Shown: in pieces, positions 28,699 to 37,737 of the stretch | Layout of the letters: every line of letters begins with the position of its first letter | How positions within the stretch are numbered: position 1 is the first letter of the stretch | Origin: Bradyrhizobium ottawaense | GTDB lineage: Bacteria; Pseudomonadota; Alphaproteobacteria; Rhizobiales; Xanthobacteraceae | Length of the DNA: 64,000 bases | Reading direction: 5' to 3' | NCBI RefSeq assembly: GCF_900099825.1 | Contig: NZ_LT629693.1 | Span: 930,001-994,000 of the forward strand | The notes under the pieces: generated by a model | Told to the model about the DNA's origin: nothing | Seen by the model: the letters and a program-made list of their open reading frames with translations, nothing else | Database searches by the model: none | Program-made: the position numbers and the translations under genes

Positions 28699-30165
28699 CT
28701 ATTGCCGCAAACGCCGCCAGCCGATCACGACGCCGCTCACCGAGACGATCAATCCAGCCAGCGACAGCAACCACACCACGGCGTCCCACGCTGGCCGATA
28801 GCGCAGCAGCAGCGCAAAATCAAAACTGTGGAGCGCATTGAACAGCCAGCGGTAAGTCCGCCGGCTGTCATCGGTGCGGCCCAATATATCGCCCGTCGTG
28901 GGGTCGATGTGAAACCAGGTGTACGCGTCGTCGTCAAAACCTACCCGCAGCACCGGCAACAGCCGTTGCTGGTGATGCGAATACCAGTAGGCGTCGGGCA
29001 CTTCGAGCCGCTGCCGCATCGTCAGGGCCGCGTTCGGCATTATCAGGCGCGCGGCCTCAAAAATACGCGCTTCGGACACCGGTGCTGCGTTGCCCGTTGC
29101 CGGGTCGAGCGTACGACGTCCGCCATCGCGGCCAGTCAGTATTGCGAGCGGCTGGCCTCCGAGCCAGACAAAGCGCGCTTCGACGGCTGCAAGCCGGGTT
29201 TCGTCTGATCTTACCTTCGACAGAAACTCGGCCGGCATGTGCGGGCCCTCGCTGCCGCCATAGCGAACCGCCGCCTCACGCGCCGTTCCCCGTCCGGCAA
29301 ACAATTCGCCGGGATTCAGCGATAGCCAGCCGCTGAACATCCAGGTCAGGACGAAGACGCCGCCGATCAGCCCCGCGATGTGGTGCCAGGCCATCCAGCC
29401 GCGATACGGCGTGACCGCGCCGCTGGCGTAGCGACGGCGCAGCCGCACACGCAAAATGCCGATCCAGAATCCGGTCACGGCGGTCACCATGCAGATGCCG
29501 GATATCCACAGCACCACCAGCCGCCAGGTGGCGCCGTCCTTGCGCAGGACCGTCGGGTAGATCCAGTGCGGGATCGATCCGAGCCAGTTCCAGACCCGCT
29601 CCGTTCGCGTAGTGTCGAGCGCGATCTCGCCAGTGCGCGAGGAGATATAGAGCTCGGTCCCGTCGGGATCGCCGAGCGAAACCAGATAAAGCGGCCGCAG
29701 CGGATCGAACCGCGCGGTGACGCTCCATTGATCGCGCTCCACCGTTTCCTTCAGTTCGGGCCGCACGGCGTTGGGATGATGCCGTGCGACCGCAAGCGCC
29801 TGTTCAGAGCTGACGTGATCGACAGCCTGGCCGTCGATCGCCGATATGGTCTTGCGCTCGCCATCCCAGCCGAGCAGCCGGTAGACCGGCTCCTCGTTCA
29901 GCATCGCGAGCCGGAGATCGCGCGGATAGCGCTTGAAGCCGGCGGCGGCCATGGCGCGATCCGGGCTCACCTGCACCTTGTCCCATGCGATCGGCGGCAA
30001 CGCCGCCCATCGCTCGGTGTCGGTGAGCTGCGGAAACGCCACGTACATCATGACGACGCCTGACATGAACCACATCGCGAACAACAGACACGTGCCGATA
30101 CCGATCCAGCGATGGACGACATAGAGCCATCGCCGCAGCCGTCGCATGATCCGGCGCCGAATCAT
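28699..30165 (-). CDS. PepSY-domain membrane protein of the receptor operon
   Basis: A 488-aa PepSY-associated membrane protein with about four membrane segments: LYVVHRWIGIGTCLLFAMWF, LWISGICMVTAVTGFWIGIL, IAGLIGGVFVLTWMFSGWL and a C-terminal LLSLAGLIVSVSGVVIGW. Histidines in the first two hydrophobic regions (VHRW, AWHH) could bind haem, as in ferric-reductase-like relatives. The ATG overlaps the receptor stop (ATGA), so it is coupled to it. A role in periplasmic release or reduction of the imported corrinoid or metal chelate is inferred from context. Confidence 0.8.
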   Translation of the reverse strand: MIRRRIMRRLRRWLYVVHRWIGIGTCLLFAMWFMSGVVMMYVAFPQLTDTERWAALPPIAWDKVQVSPDRAMAAAGFKRYPRDLRLAMLNEEPVYRLLGWDGERKTISAIDGQAVDHVSSEQALAVARHHPNAVRPELKETVERDQWSVTARFDPLRPLYLVSLGDPDGTELYISSRTGEIALDTTRTERVWNWLGSIPHWIYPTVLRKDGATWRLVVLWISGICMVTAVTGFWIGILRVRLRRRYASGAVTPYRGWMAWHHIAGLIGGVFVLTWMFSGWLSLNPGELFAGRGTAREAAVRYGGSEGPHMPAEFLSKVRSDETRLAAVEARFVWLGGQPLAILTGRDGGRRTLDPATGNAAPVSEARIFEAARLIMPNAALTMRQRLEVPDAYWYSHHQQRLLPVLRVGFDDDAYTWFHIDPTTGDILGRTDDSRRTYRWLFNALHSFDFALLLRYRPAWDAVVWLLSLAGLIVSVSGVVIGWRRLRQ

Positions 30166-32435
30166 CAGAACTTCACGTTGAGTGCGAGTTCGGCGGTGCG
30201 CGGCATGCCCAAGAGCCACTGCGTGGTGCCACCCGAGGTCGCGTAGATCGTGTCGAACAGATTGTAGACCCGCAGCGACAGGGTGGTGTTGGCGTCCGGC
30301 TTCCACTGCACCCCGCCATTGACCACGGTATAGGCCGGATGCGCCAGCGTGTTGGCGTTGTCGGCAAAGGTCTTGCCGACGATCTGAACGCCGCCATTGA
30401 CCGACCAATTCGGCGCGAACGCCCAGGTCAGCCAGATGTTCGACACCTGCTGCGGCACGTTGACGGGAACGTTGCCGGCGTAGTTGACGGCGACGCCATT
30501 CACAGACTGGACGAAATCATCGTATTTGGCCCGAAGCCACGCCGTGTTGGCATCGATGCGCCAGCCGTGATCCAGCACCAGTCCGATCGATGCTTCGACG
30601 CCGCGCGACGACTGCTGGCCGATCTGCTGGGTCACCGCCGGATTGTTCGGATCGCGCGCCAGCAGATTGTTCTTCACGATCTGGTAGCCGGCCAGCGTCC
30701 ATTCGCCGCGGCCCTGCCAGAACGACTGCTTGATACCGACCTCGGCCTGTTTGCCGGTGGATAGCTGAAAATCCTTCTGGGTCGTCGCTAGCGTAATCAG
30801 ATTGCCGACCGGATCAACCGCCGTCGAATACTGTCCGTACAGCGCCAGATCCTTGACCGGATTGTACACCGTTCCGACCCGCCAGCTCGTCGCCGAGAAC
30901 GATTTGACGAAGCCGTTGGCCGGCGTGATCAGGTCAGTGCGGTTGATGACCGGCTGGTCCTGGCGCACGCCGCCGATCAATGTCCACTGATCGGTCAGCG
31001 ACAGCCGGTCCTCGGCGAACAAAGCGTACTGGTTGGTGGCGGTATTGAACGACGGGACGGTCGGGATCGGGCTCAGAAACACGCCCGGATCGAACGACCA
31101 CGGATTGACCGACGACGCGCCGCTATAGGGCGAGTTGTTGGTATGGGTGAAATCGATCCGGTTGACGTCGAAGCCCGCAACGAATTCGTTCTTCATCCCC
31201 AGAACATGACCGCGAAAAGTCGCGTCCATGCGGTCGCCGACCTGCTGCTGGTTGTGGAAGATCTCGATGTAGGAGCTGCGGTCGATCAGGCCTGTGGTCT
31301 TGTTCCAGGCGTAGCTTTCGACATCGCGCCAGTGACGCTGGCTGTTCAGGTAATACAGCGCGTTGTGGACCGTGATGCTGTCGGTGACCTCCCACTCTGT
31401 TCGCAGCTGATTCCAGCTGTCGCGGTAGCGGATGTTGCTGTCACCGACATTGTAGTTCTTGAACCGCAGCGACTCGTCGACCCGGCCGTTGATGAGCGGC
31501 GTGCCGAAATAGCGCGATGGACTGCGATCGCCGTAATCGGTGGACAGCGTCCAGGCCAGCGTCTCGGAGGCCTGCACGCGCACCGCCGCCGATACCGCGA
31601 CGTTCGAGGTTTTGTCGCGATCGACCCAGCCGTCCGACATGTTACCAACAGCGGTGACCCGGTAGGATACGTCCTTGTTGATCGGGCCACCGCTGTCGAC
31701 CGCAAGCCGTTTGGTCATGTTGCTATCGAGCGACACTTCGGCCTCGTTGCGCTGGACGGTGAGCGGCATTTTCGAGATCACGTTGATCGCGCCGCCGATG
31801 GCGCCCTCGCCGTACATCACCGACGCCGGCCCGCGCAGCACCTCGATGCGCTGCGCCGACCAGGTGTCGAACGGAAACGTCAGCGTGCCGGAGCCGACAT
31901 AGAGCCGCGTACCGTCGTAGAGCGTCATGACCGTCGAATTACCGGTGAAGCCGCGGGTGTTGAACGAGAGCCCGCCATTGCCGGGCGCAGGGCTCGCCGT
32001 GAAGCCGGTCGCGTCCTGGGTCACTGCGTCAATGACGCTATGCTGGCCGCGCTCGGCGATGGTCTCGGCGTTGATGATCTCGACGCTTGCGGGCGTCTGC
32101 AGGCGCGTCAGGTTGAGGCGGCTGCCGCTGCCTGCGGTCTGGTTCAACGTCAGCGTGGGCGCTGCCGGAGACGCCGGAACAGTCGTCGACGGCACTGCCG
32201 CAGCGGCTGCGGCCGCGCGCTTCTTTCCTCCGCGGATCAACCGAGAGGCAGTGGAGCTGTTCGACTGGCGCGGGCTTGCCGTTGGCGTCGGGTTGGTCAC
32301 GACAACCGGATCGAGCGTCCGGCTCGCTTGTGGCGCGCCTTGCGACCACGCATCGAGCGGCCAGAGAACAGAGGAGAGAGCAACGGAATACAGCAAAGAC
32401 GTGCGTCGCGACGCACAGTGGGAGACGGAGTTCAT
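30165..32435 (-). CDS. TonB-dependent receptor under B12 riboswitch control
   Basis: A 756-aa outer-membrane receptor. It has a signal peptide of about 32 residues, a TonB-box-like LDPVVVTNP, an Ala-rich linker (about 75-82), a plug (TPASVEIINAETIAERG, RIEVLRGPASVMYGEGAIGG) and a beta barrel ending in LALNVKF. By domain it looks like a siderophore receptor, but a cobalamin riboswitch lies in its leader and it is followed by cobU. It therefore probably imports cobalamin, cobinamide or a cobalt chelate. Its sequence does not identify the ligand. Confidence 0.9.
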   Translation of the reverse strand: MNSVSHCASRRTSLLYSVALSSVLWPLDAWSQGAPQASRTLDPVVVTNPTPTASPRQSNSSTASRLIRGGKKRAAAAAAAVPSTTVPASPAAPTLTLNQTAGSGSRLNLTRLQTPASVEIINAETIAERGQHSVIDAVTQDATGFTASPAPGNGGLSFNTRGFTGNSTVMTLYDGTRLYVGSGTLTFPFDTWSAQRIEVLRGPASVMYGEGAIGGAINVISKMPLTVQRNEAEVSLDSNMTKRLAVDSGGPINKDVSYRVTAVGNMSDGWVDRDKTSNVAVSAAVRVQASETLAWTLSTDYGDRSPSRYFGTPLINGRVDESLRFKNYNVGDSNIRYRDSWNQLRTEWEVTDSITVHNALYYLNSQRHWRDVESYAWNKTTGLIDRSSYIEIFHNQQQVGDRMDATFRGHVLGMKNEFVAGFDVNRIDFTHTNNSPYSGASSVNPWSFDPGVFLSPIPTVPSFNTATNQYALFAEDRLSLTDQWTLIGGVRQDQPVINRTDLITPANGFVKSFSATSWRVGTVYNPVKDLALYGQYSTAVDPVGNLITLATTQKDFQLSTGKQAEVGIKQSFWQGRGEWTLAGYQIVKNNLLARDPNNPAVTQQIGQQSSRGVEASIGLVLDHGWRIDANTAWLRAKYDDFVQSVNGVAVNYAGNVPVNVPQQVSNIWLTWAFAPNWSVNGGVQIVGKTFADNANTLAHPAYTVVNGGVQWKPDANTTLSLRVYNLFDTIYATSGGTTQWLLGMPRTAELALNVKF

Positions 32436-32563
32436 GGTTCGACTCGCGGTTAACGTGGCACGTCACCGCGAACGAAGTCTCCCCTTTGGCCCGCTCAAAG
32501 GGCCAAGGCTCGGCTACCACCAGGACACCCCGCCCAATGTGCTCGCGTGTGACCACGACTGGC

Positions 32564-32740
32564 GGCAGGTCTCCTGGCTCGCGGGTCACCGCCTTTCGTC
32601 GCCTTCCCGGGTATGATCCCAGTGGCAATTGACGAAAGACTCGCCGCTTACAGTTGCGGGGGCAGCCGCGGAATCGGGAGCTTGTTCAAAGAACTGTCCC
32701 TCACCGCATTCCCTTTTGATCCCCCGAAGGGGAACCGTCG
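32564..32740 (-). promoter_or_regulatory. Cobalamin riboswitch 1 (TonB receptor operon)
   Basis: On the minus strand it has GGTTCC (first base 32736), the GGGAATGCGGTGAGG block, the conserved core complementary to CCGCTTACAGTTGCGGGGGC at 32644-32663, and the B12 box AGCCAGGAGACCTGCC (32579-32564). A leader of about 130 bases to the ATG at 32435 contains a TTGGCCC/GGGCCAA hairpin (32486-32506) with no U-tract, so control is more likely at translation. It would reduce expression of receptor, PepSY protein and CobU when adenosylcobalamin is plentiful. Confidence 0.93.
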
Positions 32741-32746
32741 CGAAGA

Positions 32747-32775
32747 CACTAAGTGCAGTTGGTCCGCCGAGTCAA
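32747..32775 (-). promoter_or_regulatory. Promoter of riboswitch 1
   Basis: On the minus strand: TTGACT (32775-32770), 17 bases, TTAGTG (32752-32747). The -35 begins 39 bases before the riboswitch GGTTCC. The same spacing, to within one base, is found at the other two riboswitches. Confidence 0.5.
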
Positions 32776-32788
32776 TCGGACGCGAGCG

Positions 32789-32818
32789 CGCATCCGATGT
32801 GAGACTGCATCGGATGCG
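32789..32818. promoter_or_regulatory. 11-bp inverted repeat upstream of riboswitch-1 promoter
   Basis: CGCATCCGATG (32789-32799) and CATCGGATGCG (32808-32818) form a perfect inverted repeat with an 8-base spacer, 13 bases upstream of the -35 of riboswitch 1 and about 75 bases before cbiB. The spacing suits a dimeric regulator acting on one or both divergent units. No U-tract follows. Confidence 0.45.
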
Positions 32819-32894
32819 TGTTCTATCTCGCGGGCTTGTCAGCGGGCGTCGCTTGGCCAATATGCCTGATAGCCGCAACGGAGACGCGTTAAAC

Positions 32895-33836
32895 ATGAGC
32901 GGAGCCAGCATCATGCTGCTCGCGTTGGCGATCGACGCGGTCCTCGGCTGGCCGCCGGCGATCCACGCCCGGATCGGACATCCCGTCACATGGATCGGCG
33001 CGCTGATTTCTGTGCTGGATCGCAGCTTCAATCGTGAAGACGCATCCGAAACAACGCGACGCATGGCTGGGATCGGCGTAGCCATCGCGGTCATTGCAGT
33101 TGTTGCGGGCGGCGCTTGGGTCTGTGCGTCGATGCTGCCCGGCGGTTGGCCGGGTCTGATCCTCGCCGCCATTCTGGCGTGGCCGCTTGTCGCCGCGCGT
33201 TCGATGCACGACCATGTCGATGCCGTGGCTCGGCCACTGCTAGCCGGCGATCTGCCGGCGGCACGGCAGGCGGTCGCCATGATCGTCGGACGCGATCCGT
33301 CGCAGCTCGATGCCGCCGGGATCGCGAGGGCCGCGACCGAAAGCCTCGCCGAAAATACCTCCGACGGAATCGTCGCGCCGCTGTTCTGGGGCGCGATCTT
33401 CGGCCTGCCGGGCATTGCCGCCTACAAGGCCATCAACACACTCGACTCCATGATCGGCCATCGCACCCCAAGACACGAAGCTTTCGGCTGGGCGGCGGCG
33501 CGCATCGACGATGTGGCCAATCTGATCCCGGCACGGTTGACGGGAGTGTTGTTCGCGATCGTCTCCGTTCGCCCTCGCGTCGCGCTGGCGACGATGTGGC
33601 GCGATGCAGGCCATCACCGTTCGCCCAATGCCGGCTGGCCGGAAGCCGCAATGGCTGGCGCGCTCCGCATTCGCCTGTCCGGACCCCGTATTTACGAAGG
33701 CCGGCTCTCGCAGGAACCCTGGCTGAACGCCGAAGCCCCCGACCCGTCTGCGGCGGATTTGAACCGCGCCCTTGCGCTTTATCGCCGCGCCATGTTTGTG
33801 CTGGCTGCAGGGCTCGCGCTTCTTGCCGTGCTCTGA
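32895..33836 (+). CDS. cbiB: Adenosylcobinamide-phosphate synthase (CbiB / alphaproteobacterial CobD)
   Basis: A 313-aa polytopic enzyme that joins the aminopropanol arm to adenosylcobyric acid. Typical motifs are IGHPVTWIGALI, ATESLAENTSDGIVAPLFW, YKAINTLDSMIGH and RIDDVANLIPARLTG. GGAG lies 11 bases before the ATG at 32895. An ATG at 32913 with GGAG 8 bases upstream is an equally good start. It leads a plus-strand run with cobD and bluB, divergent from riboswitch 1. Confidence 0.9.
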   Translation: MSGASIMLLALAIDAVLGWPPAIHARIGHPVTWIGALISVLDRSFNREDASETTRRMAGIGVAIAVIAVVAGGAWVCASMLPGGWPGLILAAILAWPLVAARSMHDHVDAVARPLLAGDLPAARQAVAMIVGRDPSQLDAAGIARAATESLAENTSDGIVAPLFWGAIFGLPGIAAYKAINTLDSMIGHRTPRHEAFGWAAARIDDVANLIPARLTGVLFAIVSVRPRVALATMWRDAGHHRSPNAGWPEAAMAGALRIRLSGPRIYEGRLSQEPWLNAEAPDPSAADLNRALALYRRAMFVLAAGLALLAVL

Positions 33837-33861
33837 CGACGCAATCCGACAGGAGAACACC

Positions 33862-34821
33862 ATTCGCGACCACGGCGGCGATATCGACATGGCGCAGGCG
33901 CGCTTCGGCGGCACCGACTGGATCGACCTGTCCACCGGAATCAATCGCGCGCCCTATCCGCTGCCGCCGTTGCCTGACGAAGCCTGGACGGCGTTGCCAA
34001 CCGCTGCGGCGACCGCGCGTCTGCTGGCGGCAGCCGGCTTGGCATATCGATCGCAGGCACCGATGCTTGCGGTTGCCGGCGCGCAAGCGGCGATCCAGTT
34101 GATCCCAAAACTTGGTGCGCCGGCACAGGCGCGCATCTTGACCCCCACCTATAATGAACACGGCGCCGCACTTCGCAGCGCCGGCTGGCGGGCCGACGAG
34201 GTGACGACGCTCACCGCACTCGAGGGCGCCGATCTCGCGGTTGTGGTCAACCCCAACAATCCCGATGGTCGAAGCCATGCATCGCAAGACCTGCTGCGAT
34301 TGGCCTCGCGGGTCGGAAGGCTGGTGGTCGACGAGAGCTTTGCCGACGCGCAGCCCGATCTTTCGCTTGCCCCCCATGCGGCGCGAGGACGGCTGCTCGT
34401 GCTGCGATCGTTCGGCAAATTCTACGGCCTTGCCGGCGTGCGGCTGGGATTCATCCTCGGTTCGGACGCCGACATCGCCGCGCTTGCCGAAATGGCCGGA
34501 CCCTGGCCGGTATCCGGCCCAGCCATCGCCATCGGCACGGCTGCGCTGTCCGACCGTGCCTGGGCGGAGGCCACCGTGGCGCGGCTGCGCGCCGATGCCG
34601 CGCGCCTCGATCTCCTCGCACAATCGGCCGGGTGGAAATTAGTGGGCGGGACCGAGTTGTTCCGGCTATACGACACGCCAAACGCAGCGGCCGCGCGGGA
34701 AAAGTTGGCCCGGCACCAAATCTGGACACGCATGTTTCCCTTTTCCGATCCCTGGCTGAGACTTGGCCTGCCCGGGCAACCGGCGGAGTGGGACCGGCTG
34801 GCTGCGGCGTTGCAGGACTGA
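33862..34821 (+). CDS. cobD: Threonine-phosphate decarboxylase (CobD / alphaproteobacterial CobC), probable ATT start
   Basis: A 319-aa fold-type I PLP enzyme that makes aminopropanol phosphate for the nucleotide loop. It shows DLSTGINRAPYPLP, VVNPNNPDGR, VDESFAD, and the PLP-binding Lys in SFGKFYG. The family N-terminus (xxHGGDI) begins at an ATT (33862) with AGGAG placed 6 bases upstream. The first in-frame ATG after it, at 33889, would remove that segment and has no ribosome binding site. An ATT start is therefore proposed. It follows cbiB by 25 bases. Confidence 0.85.
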   Translation: MRDHGGDIDMAQARFGGTDWIDLSTGINRAPYPLPPLPDEAWTALPTAAATARLLAAAGLAYRSQAPMLAVAGAQAAIQLIPKLGAPAQARILTPTYNEHGAALRSAGWRADEVTTLTALEGADLAVVVNPNNPDGRSHASQDLLRLASRVGRLVVDESFADAQPDLSLAPHAARGRLLVLRSFGKFYGLAGVRLGFILGSDADIAALAEMAGPWPVSGPAIAIGTAALSDRAWAEATVARLRADAARLDLLAQSAGWKLVGGTELFRLYDTPNAAAAREKLARHQIWTRMFPFSDPWLRLGLPGQPAEWDRLAAALQD

Positions 34822-34825
34822 ACCG

Positions 34826-35449
34826 ATGGAGTTCACCAGGTCAGAGGCTGAAACGCTGGCGCGGATCTTTCGCTGGCGCCGCGACGTGCGCCATTTCAAG
34901 ACGACACCGGTTGCGGAAGACGTACTCGATCGGCTGCGTCACGCCATGGACAGCGCGCCATCGGTCGGCAACTCCAGACCCTGGCGCGTCATCCGCGTCA
35001 ATGACCCGGCCTTGCGTGCCGGCGTGCGCGCCAACTTCAATCTCTGCAACGCGGCAGCCGCCACCGACTACAAGGACGAGCAGCACCGGGAATATCTGAG
35101 CTTGAAGCTCGCCGGCCTCGACGCCGCACCGGTACAGTTGGCGGTGTTTACGCTGATCGATCCCGTCGAAGGCCACGGCCTCGGTCGCCGTACGCAGCCG
35201 GAAACCCTGCGGCAGTCGACGGCGATGGCGATCCACACGCTGTGGCTCGCGTCGCGCGCCGAAAACATCGGGGTCGGCATGGTCTCGATCCTCGATCCGC
35301 GTGCGATCGAGCGCCTGCTCGAGGTGCCCGAGGGCTGGGAACTATCGGCCTATCTTTGTTTGGGTCATGCCGAGTTCATCGACGACACGCCGCTGTTGCA
35401 TCGCTCCGGCTGGCAAGAGAATTTTCCGACCGAATGGGACGTGCGCTAA
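34826..35449 (+). CDS. bluB: 5,6-dimethylbenzimidazole synthase
   Basis: A 207-aa flavin-destructase that converts reduced FMN and oxygen to the lower ligand of cobalamin. Signature stretches are WRRDVRHFKTTPV, MDSAPSVGNSRPWR, and the C-terminal LLHRSGWQENFPTEW. It starts 4 bases after the cobD stop with AGGA 8 bases upstream. Its presence shows the organism makes its own DMB, which needs oxygen and so matches the aerobic pathway here. Its TAA lies inside the inverted repeat shared with cobQ. Confidence 0.94.
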   Translation: MEFTRSEAETLARIFRWRRDVRHFKTTPVAEDVLDRLRHAMDSAPSVGNSRPWRVIRVNDPALRAGVRANFNLCNAAAATDYKDEQHREYLSLKLAGLDAAPVQLAVFTLIDPVEGHGLGRRTQPETLRQSTAMAIHTLWLASRAENIGVGMVSILDPRAIERLLEVPEGWELSAYLCLGHAEFIDDTPLLHRSGWQENFPTEWDVR

Positions 35450-35620
35450 AGCATGATGAGATTAGGTTGCGTCGCGACGTCGAGCCTTTTTTCGCGTACC
35501 ATTCTACTTTGCATGGGGTTGTTTTCGCGATTTTTTGTTTGGCCCCTCCAGAGCATCCGGATCTGTTGTGCTGGCGCTGACGGCGAATCGATTCAACTCC
35601 AACCCATCATGCTTTAGCGC
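35443..35620. repeat. 178-bp element with 16-bp inverted ends carrying both stop codons
   Basis: GCGCTAAAGCATGATG (35443-35458) and its exact complement CATCATGCTTTAGCGC (35605-35620) bound the gap between convergent bluB and cobQ. The TAA of each gene lies inside an arm. Inner bases keep partial complementarity. The interior has T-runs on both strands (CCTTTTTTCG, GATTTTTTGT). It resembles a small palindromic or MITE-like element and may act as a two-way terminator. Confidence 0.55.
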
Positions 35621-37059
35621 GCGACCGCCAGCAGACCATCGACGTCCAGATGCGCCTCGAGATGCGCGGCAAGCCGGTCCAGCGTGTCTTCGACGCCGGC
35701 GGCATAGGATGTGGCGGATGGCGCCGCCCCGAGCTGTTTGAGAAACGCCTGACGAAAGCTGTCGCCCGAAAACATGCCGTGGAGATAGCTTCCCATCACG
35801 CGGCCATCGGCTGAGACCGCGCCTTCCGCTTCACCTGCCACATGCGCAAATGGGCGCCCGCGCGCTTCGCCTGATGTATGGCCGATGTGGATCTCGTATC
35901 CCCTGATCGGCGCACCGGATGCCGCGTGCGTGGCTTCGGTGCGCGTCAGTCGTTTGTCCGCGGTCATGACGGTATCGACCTTCAGCAGGCCGAGACCGTC
36001 AGTCTCGCCGGCCGGCCCTTCGATGCCATCAGGGTCGCTGATGGTCCGGCCGAGCATCTGGTAGCCGCCGCAGATCCCGAGCACATGACCGCCGCGCCGG
36101 ACATGCGCGGCAAGATCGATGTCCCAGCCCTGCGCGCGCAGGAAATCCAGATCGCCGCGCGTCGATTTCGATCCCGGCAAAATCACCAGATCAGTATCGC
36201 CGGGAATCGTTTCGCCCTGCCGCACCATGGTGAGACTGACGCCCGGTTCCTGCGACAACGGATCGAGATCGTCGAAATTGGCGATGCGGGAAAATTGCAG
36301 CGCGGCAACGCGGAAGCCACCGGTGCCGCCGCCGCGCGGCAGATCGAGCGCGTCTTCGGCCGGAAGCCGTGCAGCCTCCGCAAAGAACGGCAGCACGCCA
36401 AAACCGCGCCATTTGGTCCGCTCGGCGATGAACGCATAGCCATCGTCGAACAGCCGCGGATCGCCGCGAAATTTGTTGATGACGAAACCTTCGATCATCG
36501 CCGCATCGGCGGGATCGATCACCACTTGCGTCCCAACGATCTGGGCGATCACCCCGCCCCGGTCGATATCGCCCGCGAGCACCACGGGCACATTGGCCGC
36601 GCGCGCAAAACCCATATTGGCGATGTCGCGGGGGCGCAGGTTGACTTCGGCCGGACTGCCGGCGCCTTCGACGATCACCAGATCGACAGCACTTTTCAGA
36701 CGATTGAAACTCTCCAGCACCGGCGCCATCAGTTTCGGCTTCAGCGCCGAATATTCGCGCGCCCGCACCGTCGTCAGCCGGCGTCCCTGCACGATCACCT
36801 GCGAGCCCATCTCGCTTTCGGGCTTGAGCAGGATCGGATTCATGTCGGTGTGAGGTTCGATGCCGCAGGCCAGTGCCTGCAACGCCTGCGCGCGCCCGAT
36901 CTCGCCGCCGTCGGCCGTGACGGCCGCGTTGTTGGACATGTTCTGCGGCTTGAAGGGTGCGACCTTGAGGCCGCGCAGTCTCGCGGCCCGGCACAGCCCC
37001 GCGACCAGCAGCGACTTGCCCACGTTGGAGCCCGCGCCCTGGATCATCAGCGCGCGCAT
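35614..37059 (-). CDS. cobQ: Cobyric acid synthase
   Basis: A 481-aa glutamine-dependent amidotransferase that amidates b, d, e and g side chains of adenosylcobyrinic diamide. The N-terminal P-loop domain ([29 protein letters not shown]) is followed by a GATase domain with the nucleophile Cys in [11 protein letters not shown]. Its ATG is 4 bases after the cobO stop, so the two are co-translated on the minus strand. Confidence 0.95.
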   Translation of the reverse strand: MRALMIQGAGSNVGKSLLVAGLCRAARLRGLKVAPFKPQNMSNNAAVTADGGEIGRAQALQALACGIEPHTDMNPILLKPESEMGSQVIVQGRRLTTVRAREYSALKPKLMAPVLESFNRLKSAVDLVIVEGAGSPAEVNLRPRDIANMGFARAANVPVVLAGDIDRGGVIAQIVGTQVVIDPADAAMIEGFVINKFRGDPRLFDDGYAFIAERTKWRGFGVLPFFAEAARLPAEDALDLPRGGGTGGFRVAALQFSRIANFDDLDPLSQEPGVSLTMVRQGETIPGDTDLVILPGSKSTRGDLDFLRAQGWDIDLAAHVRRGGHVLGICGGYQMLGRTISDPDGIEGPAGETDGLGLLKVDTVMTADKRLTRTEATHAASGAPIRGYEIHIGHTSGEARGRPFAHVAGEAEGAVSADGRVMGSYLHGMFSGDSFRQAFLKQLGAAPSATSYAAGVEDTLDRLAAHLEAHLDVDGLLAVAR

Positions 37060-37063
37060 GGGA

Positions 37064-37687
37064 TCAGAACTCGACGCCCGGCTGGGCCTTGATGCCGGAC
37101 CGGAACGGATGCTTGACCAGCGTCATCTCGGTGACGAGGTCGGCAATTGCGATGAGTTCTTCCTTGGCATTGCGGCCGGTCAAAACGACGTGTGTCAGCG
37201 GCGGCTTTTCTTCCCTGAGGAAGGTCACGATTTCTGCGACGTCGAGATAGTCGTAGCGGAGCGCAATGTTGATTTCGTCCAGCAGCACCAGCCGGATGTC
37301 CGGGTTCCGGATCAGTTCCTTGGCCTTCTCCCAGCCGGCCCGGGCGGCGGCGATATCGCGGGCGCGATCCTGGGTTTCCCAGGTAAAGCCCTCGCCCATG
37401 GCGTAGAACTGGCAAAGATGGGCGAAATGGCCCTCGATCAGGCGGCGCTCGCCGGTATCCCAGGCACCCTTGATGAACTGCACCACGGCCGAGGGCATGC
37501 CATGGGCGATGCAGCGCAGGACCATCCCGAAACCGGACGACGACTTGCCCTTGCCGGCGCCGGTATGGACGATAATCAGGCCCTTCTCGCCCTGCTTGGT
37601 GGCCATGATCTTGTCCCGCGCGGCCTTTTTCTTGGCCATTTTGGCGGCATGGCGGTCGTCTTCGGTCTGGTCAGAGTCTGGGGTCAT
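37064..37687 (-). CDS. cobO: Cob(I)yrinic acid a,c-diamide adenosyltransferase
   Basis: A 207-aa CobO/BtuR ATP:corrinoid adenosyltransferase. It has a P-loop ([16 protein letters not shown], about residue 43) and [17 protein letters not shown]. The start MTPDSDQ at 37687 is chosen; an in-frame ATG at 37729 would overlap the promoter of riboswitch 2. Because that riboswitch is encoded on the other strand directly upstream, the cobO-cobQ transcript must begin within or beyond riboswitch DNA. Confidence 0.92.
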   Translation of the reverse strand: MTPDSDQTEDDRHAAKMAKKKAARDKIMATKQGEKGLIIVHTGAGKGKSSSGFGMVLRCIAHGMPSAVVQFIKGAWDTGERRLIEGHFAHLCQFYAMGEGFTWETQDRARDIAAARAGWEKAKELIRNPDIRLVLLDEINIALRYDYLDVAEIVTFLREEKPPLTHVVLTGRNAKEELIAIADLVTEMTLVKHPFRSGIKAQPGVEF

Positions 37688-37702
37688 TGCACATTCTGTT
37701 GC

Positions 37703-37731
37703 TTGACAAGGAAGCTGATTGTTCCGCATGT
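37703..37731 (+). promoter_or_regulatory. Promoter of riboswitch 2
   Basis: TTGACA (37703-37708), 17 bases, GCATGT (37726-37731). The -35 begins 40 bases before the riboswitch GGTTCC, matching the geometry of riboswitches 1 and 3. The -35 is only 16 bases from the divergent cobO start. Confidence 0.5.
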
Positions 37732-37737
37732 GAAGCA

